From: Thalassotalea euphylliae | GTDB taxonomy: Bacteria; Pseudomonadota; Gammaproteobacteria; Enterobacterales; Alteromonadaceae | Assembly (NCBI RefSeq): GCF_003390395.1 | Contig: NZ_QUOV01000001.1 | Location: 1,612,001-1,676,000 of the forward strand | DNA: 64,000 nt | Direction of reading: 5' to 3' | In this document: positions 16,375-26,320 of the stretch, piece by piece | How the letters are laid out: each line of letters opens with the position of its first letter | Position numbering within the stretch: position 1 is the stretch's first letter | Translations under genes and position numbers: made by a program | Notes under the pieces: generated by a model | Database searches by the model: none | Told to the model about the DNA's origin: nothing | What the model saw: the letters and a program-made list of their open reading frames with translations, nothing else

Positions 16375-17802
16375 CTACCCAATAACAACACAGTTTCGAC
16401 CATTTTCTTTGGCTTGATAAAGGGCGCGATCAGCGCGTTTGACAATATCATTTAGCGATTCTACGTTTAAATCACCTTCTGCTAAGCCAAAGCTTAATGT
16501 TACGTTAACCATGGGCGATTGCTTATCTAACCTTATTTGTCGGCTCGCTATGGTTTGGCGAGCGCGTTCGGCAATTTCAAATGCCTGCTTACGCCCTGTA
16601 TCGGGTAGCATTATAATAAATTCTTCACCGCCCCAACGAGCCACGACATCAAATTGTCGCAGTGAGTTCGACAGCTCAGTGGCGATGACCTTTAACACTT
16701 CGTCACCAGCCAAATGCCCGTGCTGATCGTTAATACTTTTAAACTTATCAATATCAGCAATTACCACAGACAAAAACCGATGTTTACTGCGAATATCTTC
16801 TGCTTTCCAGTTAATAAAGCTGCGATTGGGGAGTTTAGTTAAAAAGTCAGTTTCCGAGTCTTTGACTAAATCATGCTTAAACGCGGTATTTTTATATTCA
16901 AAGGCAAAATATAACGCCAGTATAACCAGCAGAAATACAAAAACCGTACTAACGAGTTGCTGCCAGTAAGTACTTTGTTTATACGGCGGAGGAGCGACAA
17001 GATAAAGGTGCCACTTAAGCTCAGGAATCGCAATTTTGCTGATCACGTATTGACTGCCATTGACCTCAACCATATCGCTTGAACGCCCTTGTTTTTCTTG
17101 CGCAGCAAAAGGTTCGAACCAAGGCAAACTGGTTAAATTTACAATTTCGTCTTTGCGGTGGTGGCTTTCGGTTTTCATCAGTGATGATGAGGTGATGGTG
17201 ATATTATGCTGCTGATCAGCAACATATAATTCGTAGCCAAATTTATCGCGAAAAGTGCTAAAGCTCGCAGAGAAATGGTCAAGATCAACCCCGACTCCAG
17301 CAAAGCCTAGAAACGCGCCCTGTGCATCGCGCAGTTTTACATCAAAATAAAGGTGTGGGTTTTCTACATTGCCGATATCGGCAATTTGCTCTTGCTCGGA
17401 GCCTTTCAAGCGGTGAAACCACTCCGCACGTTCGCTGGTCAGAGGCGCTTGCTTATAGTCTGAGTCAAGCATGAAGTTATGCTTTTCAAAGGCAACAAAC
17501 GCCAACAATCCGTAGGCATCGCTAATCCCCTTAAGGTAAGAACCAAGTTGCTCGATATTAACCGTATCTGCCTGAGCCACTTGATTAATAAAGTGATTCT
17601 TGGCGATATGGTGAGAAATCGTCAGCGGGCGAATAATTTCATTGGTGGCAAGAGATAATAGCGGCACTAACGCTTGTTGCTGATGGTTAAAGTGATCACG
17701 AATCACTTTATTAAAGGTGAAGTACGAGGTAATTATCAGCACGATAACGGTGGTGATAAATATTAAGGTTACATGTCGATCAAATCGTTTTGTTAACCTC
17801 AT
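16375..17802 (-). CDS. Membrane-anchored diguanylate cyclase (periplasmic sensor plus GGDEF)
   Basis: A 475-residue protein making c-di-GMP. TM1 is about 11-30 (VTLIFITTVIVLIITSYF). A periplasmic dCache-like sensor spans about 35-270 (GVGVDLDHF, ELYVADQQHNITITSS). TM2 is about 280-302. The GGDEF domain follows: DFLTKLPNRSF, IADIDKFKSIND (metal Asp) and ARWGGEEFIIMLP with the active-site GGEEF. The RxxD inhibitory site (RQFD) lies exactly five residues before GGEEF, so product feedback is expected. It is convergent with the mutarotase gene. Ligand of the sensor unknown. Confidence 0.93.
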   Translation of the reverse strand: MRLTKRFDRHVTLIFITTVIVLIITSYFTFNKVIRDHFNHQQQALVPLLSLATNEIIRPLTISHHIAKNHFINQVAQADTVNIEQLGSYLKGISDAYGLLAFVAFEKHNFMLDSDYKQAPLTSERAEWFHRLKGSEQEQIADIGNVENPHLYFDVKLRDAQGAFLGFAGVGVDLDHFSASFSTFRDKFGYELYVADQQHNITITSSSLMKTESHHRKDEIVNLTSLPWFEPFAAQEKQGRSSDMVEVNGSQYVISKIAIPELKWHLYLVAPPPYKQSTYWQQLVSTVFVFLLVILALYFAFEYKNTAFKHDLVKDSETDFLTKLPNRSFINWKAEDIRSKHRFLSVVIADIDKFKSINDQHGHLAGDEVLKVIATELSNSLRQFDVVARWGGEEFIIMLPDTGRKQAFEIAERARQTIASRQIRLDKQSPMVNVTLSFGLAEGDLNVESLNDIVKRADRALYQAKENGRNCVVIG

Positions 17803-17938
17803 CTAATGCACTCACACTGACCGCTGTTTAAAACTAAACCACATCATATTGAGGATGTGATGCGGTTGCAACTATACAGAAATATGCACTCGCCCAACGT
17901 AAACTGTTATTTCAGCCAGAAACCGTTGACTATTAAAG

Positions 17939-18622
17939 CTAGCCAACCCTTAAGTACTTTTTAATTAAGCCGTGGGTAAAGGGTATTTTAAGATAAAAGC
18001 CTCGCGGTAGTGTTTTAAAGCGGCGGCCATGTTTATCAAAGGCATCAGTTTTGGCTTTGCTGTTCGCGGCTTTTGGCCTTAGCTGCATTACTTGCCCGTG
18101 TTTGCCGCTAATATTTTCTACTTCACCGAGTACTATCATGTCGATTAGCTCTTGCCAGTCGTTAGCGAGTAACGCTTCTTCTTCTGGTGAGGGCGACCAT
18201 AAAAAAGGCATGCCAACAATTCGATCAGGGACTGGCATTTCTCGTTCAGCGACAATTGGCACCCAAAGTACGCGCTTTAATTTATTTTTTACATGACTAT
18301 TTTGCCAATTCGCACCCACTAGGCCGGTGAGTGGAGCAACGCTTACAAAGGTGGTTTCTAGTGGTTTGCCTTGGCGATTAATGGGAATAGTTTTTAGTTC
18401 AATGCCAAGTTCAGGAAAATCAGGCTCTGGTTTTGAACCAGCGGTAGCACCCAAAGTGTATTCCAGTAACAGCCCCGGCCAACCTTTATCGCGGCGCAAA
18501 TTAGCAGGTACTTCAATGCCCGCTTGTGCTGCAATATCACCTAGGGTAAAGCCCGCAAGACTTTGTGCTTTGGTTATTAATGCGTGCTCAGAATCGGGAA
18601 TATTTTCTTTTGGAGTAATCAT
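17939..18622 (-). CDS. mutH: DNA mismatch repair endonuclease MutH
   Basis: Nicks the unmethylated strand at hemimethylated GATC during MutS/MutL repair. The 227 residues are normal length. The catalytic D-(X)n-ExK set is D68, E75 and K77 in [14 protein letters not shown]. The conserved [16 protein letters not shown] precedes it, and the C-terminal [17 protein letters not shown] is typical. Its presence implies Dam-directed mismatch repair in this organism. Divergent from rppH, a gene order kept in many gammaproteobacteria. Confidence 0.96.
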   Translation of the reverse strand: MITPKENIPDSEHALITKAQSLAGFTLGDIAAQAGIEVPANLRRDKGWPGLLLEYTLGATAGSKPEPDFPELGIELKTIPINRQGKPLETTFVSVAPLTGLVGANWQNSHVKNKLKRVLWVPIVAEREMPVPDRIVGMPFLWSPSPEEEALLANDWQELIDMIVLGEVENISGKHGQVMQLRPKAANSKAKTDAFDKHGRRFKTLPRGFYLKIPFTHGLIKKYLRVG

Positions 18623-18771
18623 TTAGTGACGCTAGGTACAACAACAAGGTTAAGTTTGTCGACATTCTACCCTGATTATTCAGCGGCAAAAAATAATCTG
18701 GCAAATAATTTGCTCAGGCCATGACTTTGTGGAAGAATCAAAGCATAACGAATTTGTTGCTGGGAGTTCCT

Positions 18772-19278
18772 GTGATAGATGCCGAAGGCTATCGAGCCAA
18801 TGTCGGCATAGTAATAATCAATGACAGGGGACAGGTATTTTGGGCAAGGCGTTTTGGGCAACATTCATGGCAATTTCCACAAGGTGGAATTGATGAGGGC
18901 GAGTCTGCTGAAAAAACACTTTATCGCGAACTATACGAAGAAGTGGGCTTAAAGCCAGAACACGTTAAAATTGTTGCAACAAGCAAGCATTGGCTAAGGT
19001 ACAAATTACCAAAGAGATTTATCAGACACGATAGTAAACCCGTATGTATTGGCCAAAAACAGAAATGGTTTTTGCTAAAACTCGTGGCAGATGATTCTGC
19101 TGTGAATTTAATGCACTCATCACACCCCGAGTTCGATGATTGGCGTTGGGTAAGTTACTGGTATCCTGTCAGACAGGTAGTATCTTTTAAGAAGGATGTT
19201 TATCGCAAAGTGATGAAAGAATTTGCCTCAAGCGCAATGCCTTTTCATCGTCATGACCGTAGAAAACGTCGTAGCTGA
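18772..19278 (+). CDS. rppH: RNA pyrophosphohydrolase RppH
   Basis: Removes pyrophosphate from 5'-triphosphorylated RNA and so starts RNase E-dependent decay. The true start is GTG at 18772: GGGAG lies five bases upstream and the protein then begins [15 protein letters not shown] as in the family. The in-frame ATG at 18721 would add 17 atypical residues. The Nudix box is perfect: [20 protein letters not shown] then VGL. The 168-residue length and basic C-terminus (RHDRRKRRS) are normal. It precedes ptsP, the usual arrangement, but here the gap is enlarged by a 277-bp repeat element. Confidence 0.95.
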   Translation: MIDAEGYRANVGIVIINDRGQVFWARRFGQHSWQFPQGGIDEGESAEKTLYRELYEEVGLKPEHVKIVATSKHWLRYKLPKRFIRHDSKPVCIGQKQKWFLLKLVADDSAVNLMHSSHPEFDDWRWVSYWYPVRQVVSFKKDVYRKVMKEFASSAMPFHRHDRRKRRS

Positions 19279-19385
19279 TTGTCGTAAAAGATTATTATTA
19301 TGTGTTAATCGCCTGCTTATCGCGGGCGATTTTATTATCTTCTGCCGTATCTTCTGCCGTATTTTCTGCTTAAGATTCTGCAGTA

Positions 19386-19662
19386 ATACCAATTTGATTA
19401 GTTATTTAGCCTCTCAGAATGACATAAGCAGTATTAGAACAAACGAAATTTATGACGATATAGTCGTTCTACATCAATTGAATTTTGTGCATTTATCATG
19501 CTGCTTATGCATTTCCAAGGGCGAGTTTTAAAGGCTCATATACTGCGTTATGCCATTTGCTTTTCGTTCAAAAAAGGGGAACAACCAATCTCTGCATGAA
19601 AAGCCTTATTTATGAGCCTTTAAATTCTCGCTGAGTGATCAAATAATTATTCAATTTGGTAT
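19386..19662. repeat. MITE-like palindromic element, 277-bp copy
   Basis: The left end ATACCAATTTGATTA is matched in inverted orientation by the right end TTCAATTTGGTAT. The interior carries the stretch GATATAGTCGTTCTACATC, shared with the 281-bp copy at 22893-23173, and its right end carries the core of the short copy at 12056. It encodes no protein worth calling and separates rppH from ptsP. Confidence 0.8.
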
Positions 19663-19756
19663 AGTGTGGAGCCATCACCACGACTTCTTTATAGAGAAAC
19701 ATTAGAGCAAATATATCTGAGCAAATTGCGCAGTAAGCGCTTAGAAAAGGAATTGC

Positions 19757-22015
19757 ATGTTAACCACGTTACGCCGCATTGTGTTGGAGTTTGGTCGCGA
19801 ACCGGAGTTGGAAATCGCGCTGCAACAGCTTGTGACGCAAGTAAAACAGGCGATGAATACTGACTGTTGCTCTATCTACTTAGCTGACTATCAGCATCAG
19901 CATTTCTTATTAATGGCCTCAGATGGTCTTGCTAAAGGCTCCTTGGGTTACACTCGTATCGGTTTTACTGAGGGCCTTGTCGGCTTAGTTGGTCAACGTG
20001 AAGAGCCGCTCAATATCGCCAATGCTCATGCGCACCCTCATTTCAAGCAAGCACCAGAAGTTCAAGAAGACGACTTACGGGCGTTTTTGGGCACACCGAT
20101 TATTCATCAGCGCAAAGTTATTGGCATTTTGTCAATTCAACAAAAGCAATCGCGTAGCTTTAACGAGAATGAAGAAGCCTTTCTAGTTACGCTTTCGGCG
20201 CAGTTAGCGACGGTGTTAGCAGATGCTGAAAAGCATGGCAAAGCGGCACAAACAGGCTTGCAGCCGTTTCAACAGTTGTCGGGCATTGCGGGCTCTGCTG
20301 GTGTTGCTATGGCGCCTATGCGAGTGGTGCAGCCCAGAGCTGATTTAAAAAAACTATCGCTGCAAAAAGTGTATGCCAGCGCCGAGCAAATTGAGCGCTA
20401 TCACAAAGCGGTGCTAAAAACGCGCGTTGATTTTGAAGCTATGAGCTTGAAACTCAACCACATCGTCGCGCAAGACACGCTTGATATTTTCGAGATGTAC
20501 AAGCAAATGCTCGACAACGCGAGTATTGGCAAAGAAGTTGAAGCTAAGATAAAAACAGGCTGGTGTGCTGAAAGTGCGTTAAAGCTGGTAATTGATCACT
20601 ATGCCTTACAGTTCGAAGCGCTTGAAGAAGCCTACCTGCGAGAGCGTGCGAGCGACATTCGCGACCTTGGTAACCGTGTGCTGTTTAACTTACAGCAACT
20701 GTCGTTGGAAAACGAAAAATTACCTGAGCAGTTTATCTTAGTCGCCGATGATGTAACCGCCTCTATGATTGCCGAATACCAGCAACGCGGCCTGCAAGGG
20801 ATTGTTTCGGTAACGGGCTCTAACAATTCACACGCAGCGATTCTAGCGCGTGCCATGGGGCTACCTGCGATAATGGGTATTAGCTCATTGTCGCTTAGCC
20901 ATCTTGACCATCAACAAGCGATATTGGATGGCTACAGCGGCGATTTATTTATCTCACCCGATGCCACGTTAATTCAAGAATATCGTCACCTGATTGAAGA
21001 AGAAACGGCATTAACCGAGAAAGTAAAGGCGGTAATTGGCTTACCAGCGGTAACACCAGACGGTCGGGGTATTGAACTGGTACTTAATGCAGGTTTAAGT
21101 GCGGGCTTTGAACATTCGCAAAAGGTCGGGGCGCTGGGCATTGGGCTTTATCGCACTGAAATTCCTTTTATGAATCGCAGTTGTTTCCCGTCAGAGCATG
21201 AACAAACGGTGTGGTACCAAGAGGTTTTAAAAGCCTTTCCAAGCCATAACGTGACCATGCGTACCTTAGATGTGGGCGGCGATAAAGCATTGCCTTATTT
21301 CCCTATTCAAGAAGACAACCCGTTTTTGGGCTGGCGCGGTATACGCATTACGCTCGATCATCCTGAAATATTTTTACTGCAAGTACGCGCCATGATCCGC
21401 GCCAATATCGGCTGTAATAATTTAGAAATTATGTTGCCGATGATCTCTAGCGTGGGCGAAGTTGATGATGCTGTGCGCTTAATTAATCAGGCGTATCACG
21501 AGTTGTGTACTGAATATGAGCAAAAGCTGACTAAACCGAGTGTCGGCATTATGCTGGAAGTGCCGGGGGTACTTTATCAGTTAAAAGAGTTAGCCCAGCG
21601 GGTAGACTTTTTCTCGGTTGGCAGTAACGACTTAACCCAATATTTGTTGGCCGTAGATCGCAATAATTCGCGGGTTGCCAATATTTATGATTTCTATCAT
21701 CCAGCGGTGCTCCGAGCGCTCAACTTTATTGCGCAAGAATCGAATAAGTATTTGGTGCCATTAAGTTTATGTGGTGAATTAGCCAGTGAGCCTTCAGGAG
21801 CTCTGCTATTATTAGCCATGGGGTACGATAAATTAAGCATGAATTCGTACAACATTAGCCGCGTTAAATGGGTGATACGCCACGTTGAATTGCAACGCGC
21901 CAAAGTCATGCTGTCACACGCACTAACCCTTAGTAATGCTCAACAAGTTCACAATTACCTGAGCGAACAATTGGAGTCACTTGGCCTAGGCGGTTTTGTT
22001 AGAGCGGGTATGTAG
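19757..22015 (+). CDS. ptsP: Phosphoenolpyruvate-protein phosphotransferase PtsP (EI-Ntr)
   Basis: First enzyme of the nitrogen-related phosphotransfer chain (PtsP-PtsO-PtsN). 752 residues, close to E. coli PtsP. An N-terminal GAF domain (about 15-165: MNTDCCSIYLADYQ, FTEGLVGLVGQREEPLNI) senses a small molecule. The phosphohistidine swivel domain has the active His in TGSNNSHAAILARAMGLPAI. The PEP-binding barrel carries GLYRTEIPFM, MRTLDVGGDKALPYF, EVPGVL, FFSVGSNDLTQY and the acid/base Cys in LSLCGELASEP. AAGGAA precedes the ATG. A TSUP permease gene follows at 58 bp. Confidence 0.96.
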   Translation: MLTTLRRIVLEFGREPELEIALQQLVTQVKQAMNTDCCSIYLADYQHQHFLLMASDGLAKGSLGYTRIGFTEGLVGLVGQREEPLNIANAHAHPHFKQAPEVQEDDLRAFLGTPIIHQRKVIGILSIQQKQSRSFNENEEAFLVTLSAQLATVLADAEKHGKAAQTGLQPFQQLSGIAGSAGVAMAPMRVVQPRADLKKLSLQKVYASAEQIERYHKAVLKTRVDFEAMSLKLNHIVAQDTLDIFEMYKQMLDNASIGKEVEAKIKTGWCAESALKLVIDHYALQFEALEEAYLRERASDIRDLGNRVLFNLQQLSLENEKLPEQFILVADDVTASMIAEYQQRGLQGIVSVTGSNNSHAAILARAMGLPAIMGISSLSLSHLDHQQAILDGYSGDLFISPDATLIQEYRHLIEEETALTEKVKAVIGLPAVTPDGRGIELVLNAGLSAGFEHSQKVGALGIGLYRTEIPFMNRSCFPSEHEQTVWYQEVLKAFPSHNVTMRTLDVGGDKALPYFPIQEDNPFLGWRGIRITLDHPEIFLLQVRAMIRANIGCNNLEIMLPMISSVGEVDDAVRLINQAYHELCTEYEQKLTKPSVGIMLEVPGVLYQLKELAQRVDFFSVGSNDLTQYLLAVDRNNSRVANIYDFYHPAVLRALNFIAQESNKYLVPLSLCGELASEPSGALLLLAMGYDKLSMNSYNISRVKWVIRHVELQRAKVMLSHALTLSNAQQVHNYLSEQLESLGLGGFVRAGM

Positions 22016-22073
22016 CTTTCGTTGCGTTACTGCGATAGGCAAATTTAGCAATCACACAAATTAAAGAGCTGAG

Positions 22074-22865
22074 ATGCTAACCACGTTTTTTATTTCTTGT
22101 TTGGTATTAGGTGCCCTCGTTGGCCTGCTGGCGGGCTTACTTGGCATAGGTGGTGGCTTAGTGATTGTGCCAGCACTGGTCTATTTACTGCCCATTGCTG
22201 GCGTTGACTCATCGGTTGTTATGCCAATTGCGCTAGCAACATCGCTGGCAACCATCGTATTAACTTCTATCTCTGCGGTACGTGCACATCATAAAAATCG
22301 CAATATTCCTTGGGAATTGGCGCGGCAAATCATGCTTGTGGTCGCTGTTGGCGCCTTACTTGGCGCTTTTATCGCTGATACCTTGTCAGGCCAAACATTA
22401 ACCTACATTTTTGCCACTGCGGTTAGCTTGTTAGCGGTTTACATGCTGGTTTCCATTAAACGACCTACCTCACGAGCGATGCCAAGTGCGTTTGTTTTTC
22501 AAGTTTCAGGCTTAATTACGGGCATTATGGCAAGTTTGATGGGGATTGCAGGGGGCGCAATATTAATTCCATTGCTCAGTTATTTTGGCGTGCAAATGCG
22601 GCAAAGTATTGGTGTTGCTACTGCCTGTGGTTTAGTGGTTGCGCTGTTTGGCTCACTTGGCTATATCGTCACAGGGCTTGAACAAACTAACTTACCGAGC
22701 TGGAGCTTAGGCTATATTTATTTGCCCGCACTGGTGGGGATCAGTTTAACGTCATCTTTATTCGCGCGTTATGGCGTAAAACTTTCAGCGAAATTACCCG
22801 TGCGAACGTTAAAAAAAGGGTTCGCGGTATTTTTAATTCTCGTGGCGATAAGAATGGCGTTTTAG
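22074..22865 (+). CDS. TSUP-family (TauE/SafE) membrane permease
   Basis: A 263-residue inner-membrane protein with about eight hydrophobic helices. Two similar halves each start with the family's glycine-rich motif: GLLAGLLGIGGGLVIVPAL (about 18-36) and GIMASLMGIAGGAILIPLL (about 160-178). TSUP proteins export or import sulfite, sulfonates, thiosulfate or other anions; the substrate cannot be told here. It lies between ptsP and lgt, a conserved position in related genomes. Confidence 0.9.
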   Translation: MLTTFFISCLVLGALVGLLAGLLGIGGGLVIVPALVYLLPIAGVDSSVVMPIALATSLATIVLTSISAVRAHHKNRNIPWELARQIMLVVAVGALLGAFIADTLSGQTLTYIFATAVSLLAVYMLVSIKRPTSRAMPSAFVFQVSGLITGIMASLMGIAGGAILIPLLSYFGVQMRQSIGVATACGLVVALFGSLGYIVTGLEQTNLPSWSLGYIYLPALVGISLTSSLFARYGVKLSAKLPVRTLKKGFAVFLILVAIRMAF

Positions 22866-22892
22866 CTGTCGTTAAAACCTCGCTAAATAATA

Positions 22893-23173
22893 ATACCAAT
22901 CCGCATAATAATATGCTCAACTCAGAACTATTTCAGCGGTTCAAGTACAAGAAAAATTTTTGCCGATATAGTCGTTCTACATCTAGAAAATTTTCAGCCG
23001 TAATTGTGCCGCTGAAACGTTCCCGAAGGGCTTGGCTAAAACACTTTACTGCTGCGTTGCATGTTCTTATTCTCTGTTTAGAAAAAGAGAATAACTATGA
23101 CGAGCAAATATGCGCCTTGCATAAAAGCGTTTTATCTCAAGCTGAGTGAACATTTATTTATGCGCATTGGTAT
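22893..23173. repeat. MITE-like palindromic element, 281-bp copy
   Basis: Ends ATACCAATCCGCAT and ATGCGCATTGGTAT are inverted copies with one mismatch. The interior shares CGATATAGTCGTTCTACATC and the CTGCGTT segment with the 277-bp copy at 19386. Small open frames inside it are not convincing genes. Confidence 0.8.
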
Positions 23174-23299
23174 ATTGTTACAAATAACCGATAGCAAGCA
23201 CAGAGCAGTGCTAGAATTTGCCCGTGGAACTAGGCATAATCTAATCAAATTTTAACAACCTATCGCCAATGCAAAGTTGGTGGAATTATAAGAATTTTC

Positions 23300-24121
23300 A
23301 TGTCCTCTGAATTTATTCAATTTCCGGCTATAGACCCGGTAATTTTTAGTGTTGGCCCGGTAGCAATCCGCTGGTATGGGTTGATGTATTTAATTGGCTT
23401 TATTGCCGCCATGTTTATCGCTAATCGCGCTGCTGATAACAGCAAAGGCGAATGGACACGTGACCAAGTAAGCGATTTACTTTTTTATGGTTTCCTTGGG
23501 GTGATTCTAGGTGGCCGTTTAGGCTATGTATTTTTCTACCAGTTTGAATATTTACTGGTTGAGCCGATGTACCTCTTTAAAATTTGGGAAGGGGGCATGT
23601 CGTTCCATGGCGGCTTGCTAGGCGTTATTACCGCAATTTTCTTATTTGCCCGCAAAACCAACAAACGCTTCTTAGCGGTTGGTGATTTTGTTGCGCCGCT
23701 TGTGCCAATTGGCTTAGGCATGGGGCGTATTGGTAACTTTATTAACGCTGAACTTTGGGGACGCCAAACTGATATGCCGTGGGGCGTTGTCTTCCCGAAT
23801 GATCCGCTGGCAGTGCCGCGCCATCCTTCGCAGTTATATGAGTTTGCACTTGAAGGCGTGGTGTTATTTGCCATTCTTTACTGGATTGTGCGCAAACCTC
23901 GAACGCTTGGCTTAGCATCAGGGGCTTTCTTAATTGGTTACGGCGTATTTAGAACCTTTATCGAGTTTTTCCGCGAACCCGATGCACACTTAGGCTTTAT
24001 TTTTGCCAACGTTACCCAAGGCCAAATTTTGAGTTTCCCAATGATTTTAACTGGCGTTGCCATTATCTTGATTGGTCGTAATATGCAAGCGAAAGCGGCG
24101 ATTGCTGGAGCAAGCAAATGA
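23300..24121 (+). CDS. lgt: Prolipoprotein diacylglyceryl transferase
   Basis: Transfers diacylglycerol from phosphatidylglycerol to the lipobox cysteine of prelipoproteins, the first step of lipoprotein maturation. 273 residues with about seven membrane helices. Signatures: [37 protein letters not shown] (essential His) and the Lgt motif [14 protein letters not shown] (near 142-155), then [12 protein letters not shown]. Its TGA overlaps the ATG of thyA by four bases (ATGA), so the two are translationally coupled, the usual lgt-thyA arrangement. It serves the several lipoproteins seen in this window. Confidence 0.97.
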   Translation: MSSEFIQFPAIDPVIFSVGPVAIRWYGLMYLIGFIAAMFIANRAADNSKGEWTRDQVSDLLFYGFLGVILGGRLGYVFFYQFEYLLVEPMYLFKIWEGGMSFHGGLLGVITAIFLFARKTNKRFLAVGDFVAPLVPIGLGMGRIGNFINAELWGRQTDMPWGVVFPNDPLAVPRHPSQLYEFALEGVVLFAILYWIVRKPRTLGLASGAFLIGYGVFRTFIEFFREPDAHLGFIFANVTQGQILSFPMILTGVAIILIGRNMQAKAAIAGASK

Positions 24122-24969
24122 GACAGTATTTAGATTTATGCCAGCGCATTGTTGATGAAGGTGTTTGGGTTGATAACAAACGCACAGGCAAACGTTGCTT
24201 AACGGTAATTGACGCTGAACTTAAATATAATGTCGGCAACAATGAATTCCCGTTAATCACAACTCGCAAGAGCTTTTGGAAAGCCGCGATTGCTGAATTG
24301 CTTGGTTACTTGCGTGGTTATGACAACGCTGCCGATTTTCGTGCCATTGGTTGTAATACGTGGAATGCCAACGCCAATGAGAACGACGCTTGGCTCAACA
24401 ACCCTCATCGCAAAGGCGACGACGATATGGGGCGTGTTTATGGCGTACAAGGCCGCGGCTGGGCAAAGCCAGATGGCGGCGTGGTTGATCAACTAGCGAA
24501 ACTGGTTAACGACCTGAAAAACGGCATTGATGATCGCGGTGAAATTTTATCTTTCTACAACCCTGGTGAATTCCATATGGGCTGTTTGCGCCCATGTATG
24601 CACACACATAACTTTTCTTTGTTAGGTGATACGCTTTACCTTACCAGCTATCAGCGTTCGTGCGACGTGCCGCTAGGACTTAACTTTAATCAAATTCAAG
24701 TGTATGTGTTGCTGGCGTTAGTGGCGCAAATTACCGGTCACAAAGCTGGTATGGCCTATCATAAAATCGTTAACGCACATATTTACGAAGACCAGTTAGA
24801 CTTAATGAAGAATGTGCAACTGAAGCGTGAGCCGTTTGCAGCACCCAAACTCAATATTAATCCGGATATTAAAACCCTAGAAGATATTGAAACTTGGGTG
24901 ACGCTAGACGACTTCTCAATAGAAGGTTATGAGCATCACGACGCCATTGCATACCCGTTCTCGGTATAG
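24118..24969 (+). CDS. thyA: Thymidylate synthase
   Basis: Converts dUMP to dTMP with methylenetetrahydrofolate. 283 residues, about 20 more than E. coli ThyA. The extra length is mostly in the [16 protein letters not shown] to [12 protein letters not shown] region, a form shared with marine relatives. The catalytic Cys is in [10 protein letters not shown]. The dUMP phosphate-binding stretch is [16 protein letters not shown], and the C-terminus (YPFSV) matches the closing tail apart from the last residue. It overlaps lgt and is followed by a strong terminator. Confidence 0.97.
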   Translation: MRQYLDLCQRIVDEGVWVDNKRTGKRCLTVIDAELKYNVGNNEFPLITTRKSFWKAAIAELLGYLRGYDNAADFRAIGCNTWNANANENDAWLNNPHRKGDDDMGRVYGVQGRGWAKPDGGVVDQLAKLVNDLKNGIDDRGEILSFYNPGEFHMGCLRPCMHTHNFSLLGDTLYLTSYQRSCDVPLGLNFNQIQVYVLLALVAQITGHKAGMAYHKIVNAHIYEDQLDLMKNVQLKREPFAAPKLNINPDIKTLEDIETWVTLDDFSIEGYEHHDAIAYPFSV

Positions 24970-24996
24970 CAGCACGGTAATTAACTAGTTGAACTT

Positions 24997-25026
24997 AATA
25001 GGAGCATAATTGCTCCTATTTTTTTA
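24997..25026 (+). terminator. Rho-independent terminator of lgt-thyA
   Basis: A perfect 10-bp stem AATAGGAGCA / TGCTCCTATT with loop TAAT, followed by a run of T to 25025. Starts 27 bp after the thyA stop codon. Confidence 0.9.
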
Positions 25027-25156
25027 TCCGCTGAGCTTGGCTCCTAGTCTCAACTATGATTCGCTCGATTCGTATAATTTAGCTTGCTTTTAGCTTAGTA
25101 ATTTCAATAAGCTTTTAATATTAAATAAAAAACATAACAACAATAAGGATTTCACT

Positions 25157-25558
25157 ATGAGTATCTCAGCAGAGTTAGCAATTACGGGTTTGTACACCAG
25201 CTTGCTAGCAATATTATTTATTGCCTTGTCATTTAACGTCAGCCGATTGCGCTTAAAGCATAAAGTGAGCATTGGCAGTGACGGGGTAAGGGCATTAGAA
25301 AAAGCCATTCGTATTCAAGCCAATTTTACTGAATATGTGCCGCTGGCATTAATTATGTTAGCCGTATTGGAACTGGCTGGCTTAGCTGAAATGTGGCTAC
25401 ACATTTTTGGCTTAACCATTTTGCTAGGACGTGTGCTTCATGCCATGGGCTTAACTAAAACTTTAGGGGTCTCTCTAGCGCGCCAAATCGGTACCTTGGC
25501 AACCTTTATTGTCTTGCTTGTAATGCCAGTGACTTTTTTGGTGATGACTTACCTATAA
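25157..25558 (+). CDS. MAPEG-family membrane protein
   Basis: A 133-residue four-helix inner-membrane protein of the glutathione-transferase-related MAPEG family. The characteristic stretch is VSIGSDGVRALEKAIRIQAN then FTEYVPLALIMLAVLEL, with the Arg/Asn/Glu set used to bind glutathione in eukaryotic members. A later helix contains GRVLHAMGL, also conserved. AAGGA lies upstream of the ATG. The bacterial substrate is unknown. Confidence 0.88.
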   Translation: MSISAELAITGLYTSLLAILFIALSFNVSRLRLKHKVSIGSDGVRALEKAIRIQANFTEYVPLALIMLAVLELAGLAEMWLHIFGLTILLGRVLHAMGLTKTLGVSLARQIGTLATFIVLLVMPVTFLVMTYL

Positions 25559-25712
25559 GCGTTTGAGGCACTGGCTTGTAACTAATGGTTTATTGCTTAT
25601 TATCGCCAATTGGCTTCTGCAACTCGTCGGCTATCGCCAGTAAATAGGGCATAGCGATAACACTTAGTTATACAGAAAAGTATCAAGCAGTGCATACCAA
25701 GTAATAAATGTT

Positions 25713-25738
25713 AAAAAACGCGCTTAATGCGCGTTTTT
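25713..25738. terminator. Bidirectional terminator between MAPEG and ElaA-like genes
   Basis: ACGCGC-TTAAT-GCGCGT stem flanked by A6 on the left and T5 on the right, so it works for both convergent genes. Confidence 0.85.
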
Positions 25739-25750
25739 GTGGCTAAAATC

Positions 25751-25807
25751 TAGTCAGTGTCTAGTCAGTGTCTAGTCAGTATTTAGTCAGCACTTAGCCA
25801 GCGTTTA
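25751..25807. repeat. Five-copy 11-bp tandem repeat at a gene end
   Basis: TAGTCAGTGTC twice, then TAGTCAGTATT, TAGTCAGCACT, TAGCCAGCGTT, and a partial unit that runs into the stop codon of the minus-strand ElaA-like gene at 25805. Confidence 0.85.
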
Positions 25808-26263
25808 GTTATCACTTAACAGCATGCCGATATGTGGAATATCATCTTCTAGGTACATTTCGGTCACTTGTTTAAAGCCATGTCGGCCATAAAATTTTGC
25901 CAAATGCTCTTGCGCTGAAATTTTAATCGCCTTTTCATTAAAGTGCGCTTGGCAAGTGGCGATGCCTGTGGTTAATAGGTCATGACCTAAGCCTGTGCCA
26001 CGGGCGCTATCAGCAATAATTACGCGGCCAATGCTGTTGTATTCTTGATAAGTGGTTCCTTTGGGAAGAATACGTAAGTAAGCCACAATGTTATCGCCAC
26101 TATACTGGAATACATGCAAGGTTTGAGGGTGACGATCTAGGTCGTCAAGGTCGGGGTAATAGCAAGTTTGCTCGACAACAAACACATCTATTCTAAGTTT
26201 GAGAAAATCGTAAAGCTCGTTGGTGGTAAGCTGCTCAAAAGACTTAATTTGCCAGTTCATCAT
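25805..26263 (-). CDS. elaA: ElaA-like GNAT acetyltransferase
   Basis: A 152-residue GNAT protein of the ElaA branch. It has the diagnostic start (NWQIKSFEQLTTNELYDFLK, then LRIDVFVVEQTCYYPDLDDL-like). The acetyl-CoA loop is VIIADSARGTGLGHDLL (RGTGLG), and the end carries YGRHGFKQVTEMYLEDDIPH. ElaA's physiological substrate is not established. Two adjacent ATGs (26263 and 26260) are possible starts. The stop codon lies in a short tandem repeat. Confidence 0.88.
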   Translation of the reverse strand: MMNWQIKSFEQLTTNELYDFLKLRIDVFVVEQTCYYPDLDDLDRHPQTLHVFQYSGDNIVAYLRILPKGTTYQEYNSIGRVIIADSARGTGLGHDLLTTGIATCQAHFNEKAIKISAQEHLAKFYGRHGFKQVTEMYLEDDIPHIGMLLSDN

Positions 26264-26320
26264 AATTCAATATCGCCAAAGAATGGCGATATTGAATCAC
26301 AGTTTTGCTTGTCTTAACAA

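Noticed and set aside
19223..19531. 102-residue frame downstream of rppH
   Set aside because: It overlaps the rppH end and the repeat element; Cys/Phe-rich translation typical of noncoding AT-rich DNA.
22913..23149. 78-residue open frame inside the 281-bp repeat
   Set aside because: It lies wholly in a palindromic repeat, has no ribosome-binding site and its equivalent is not open in the 277-bp copy.
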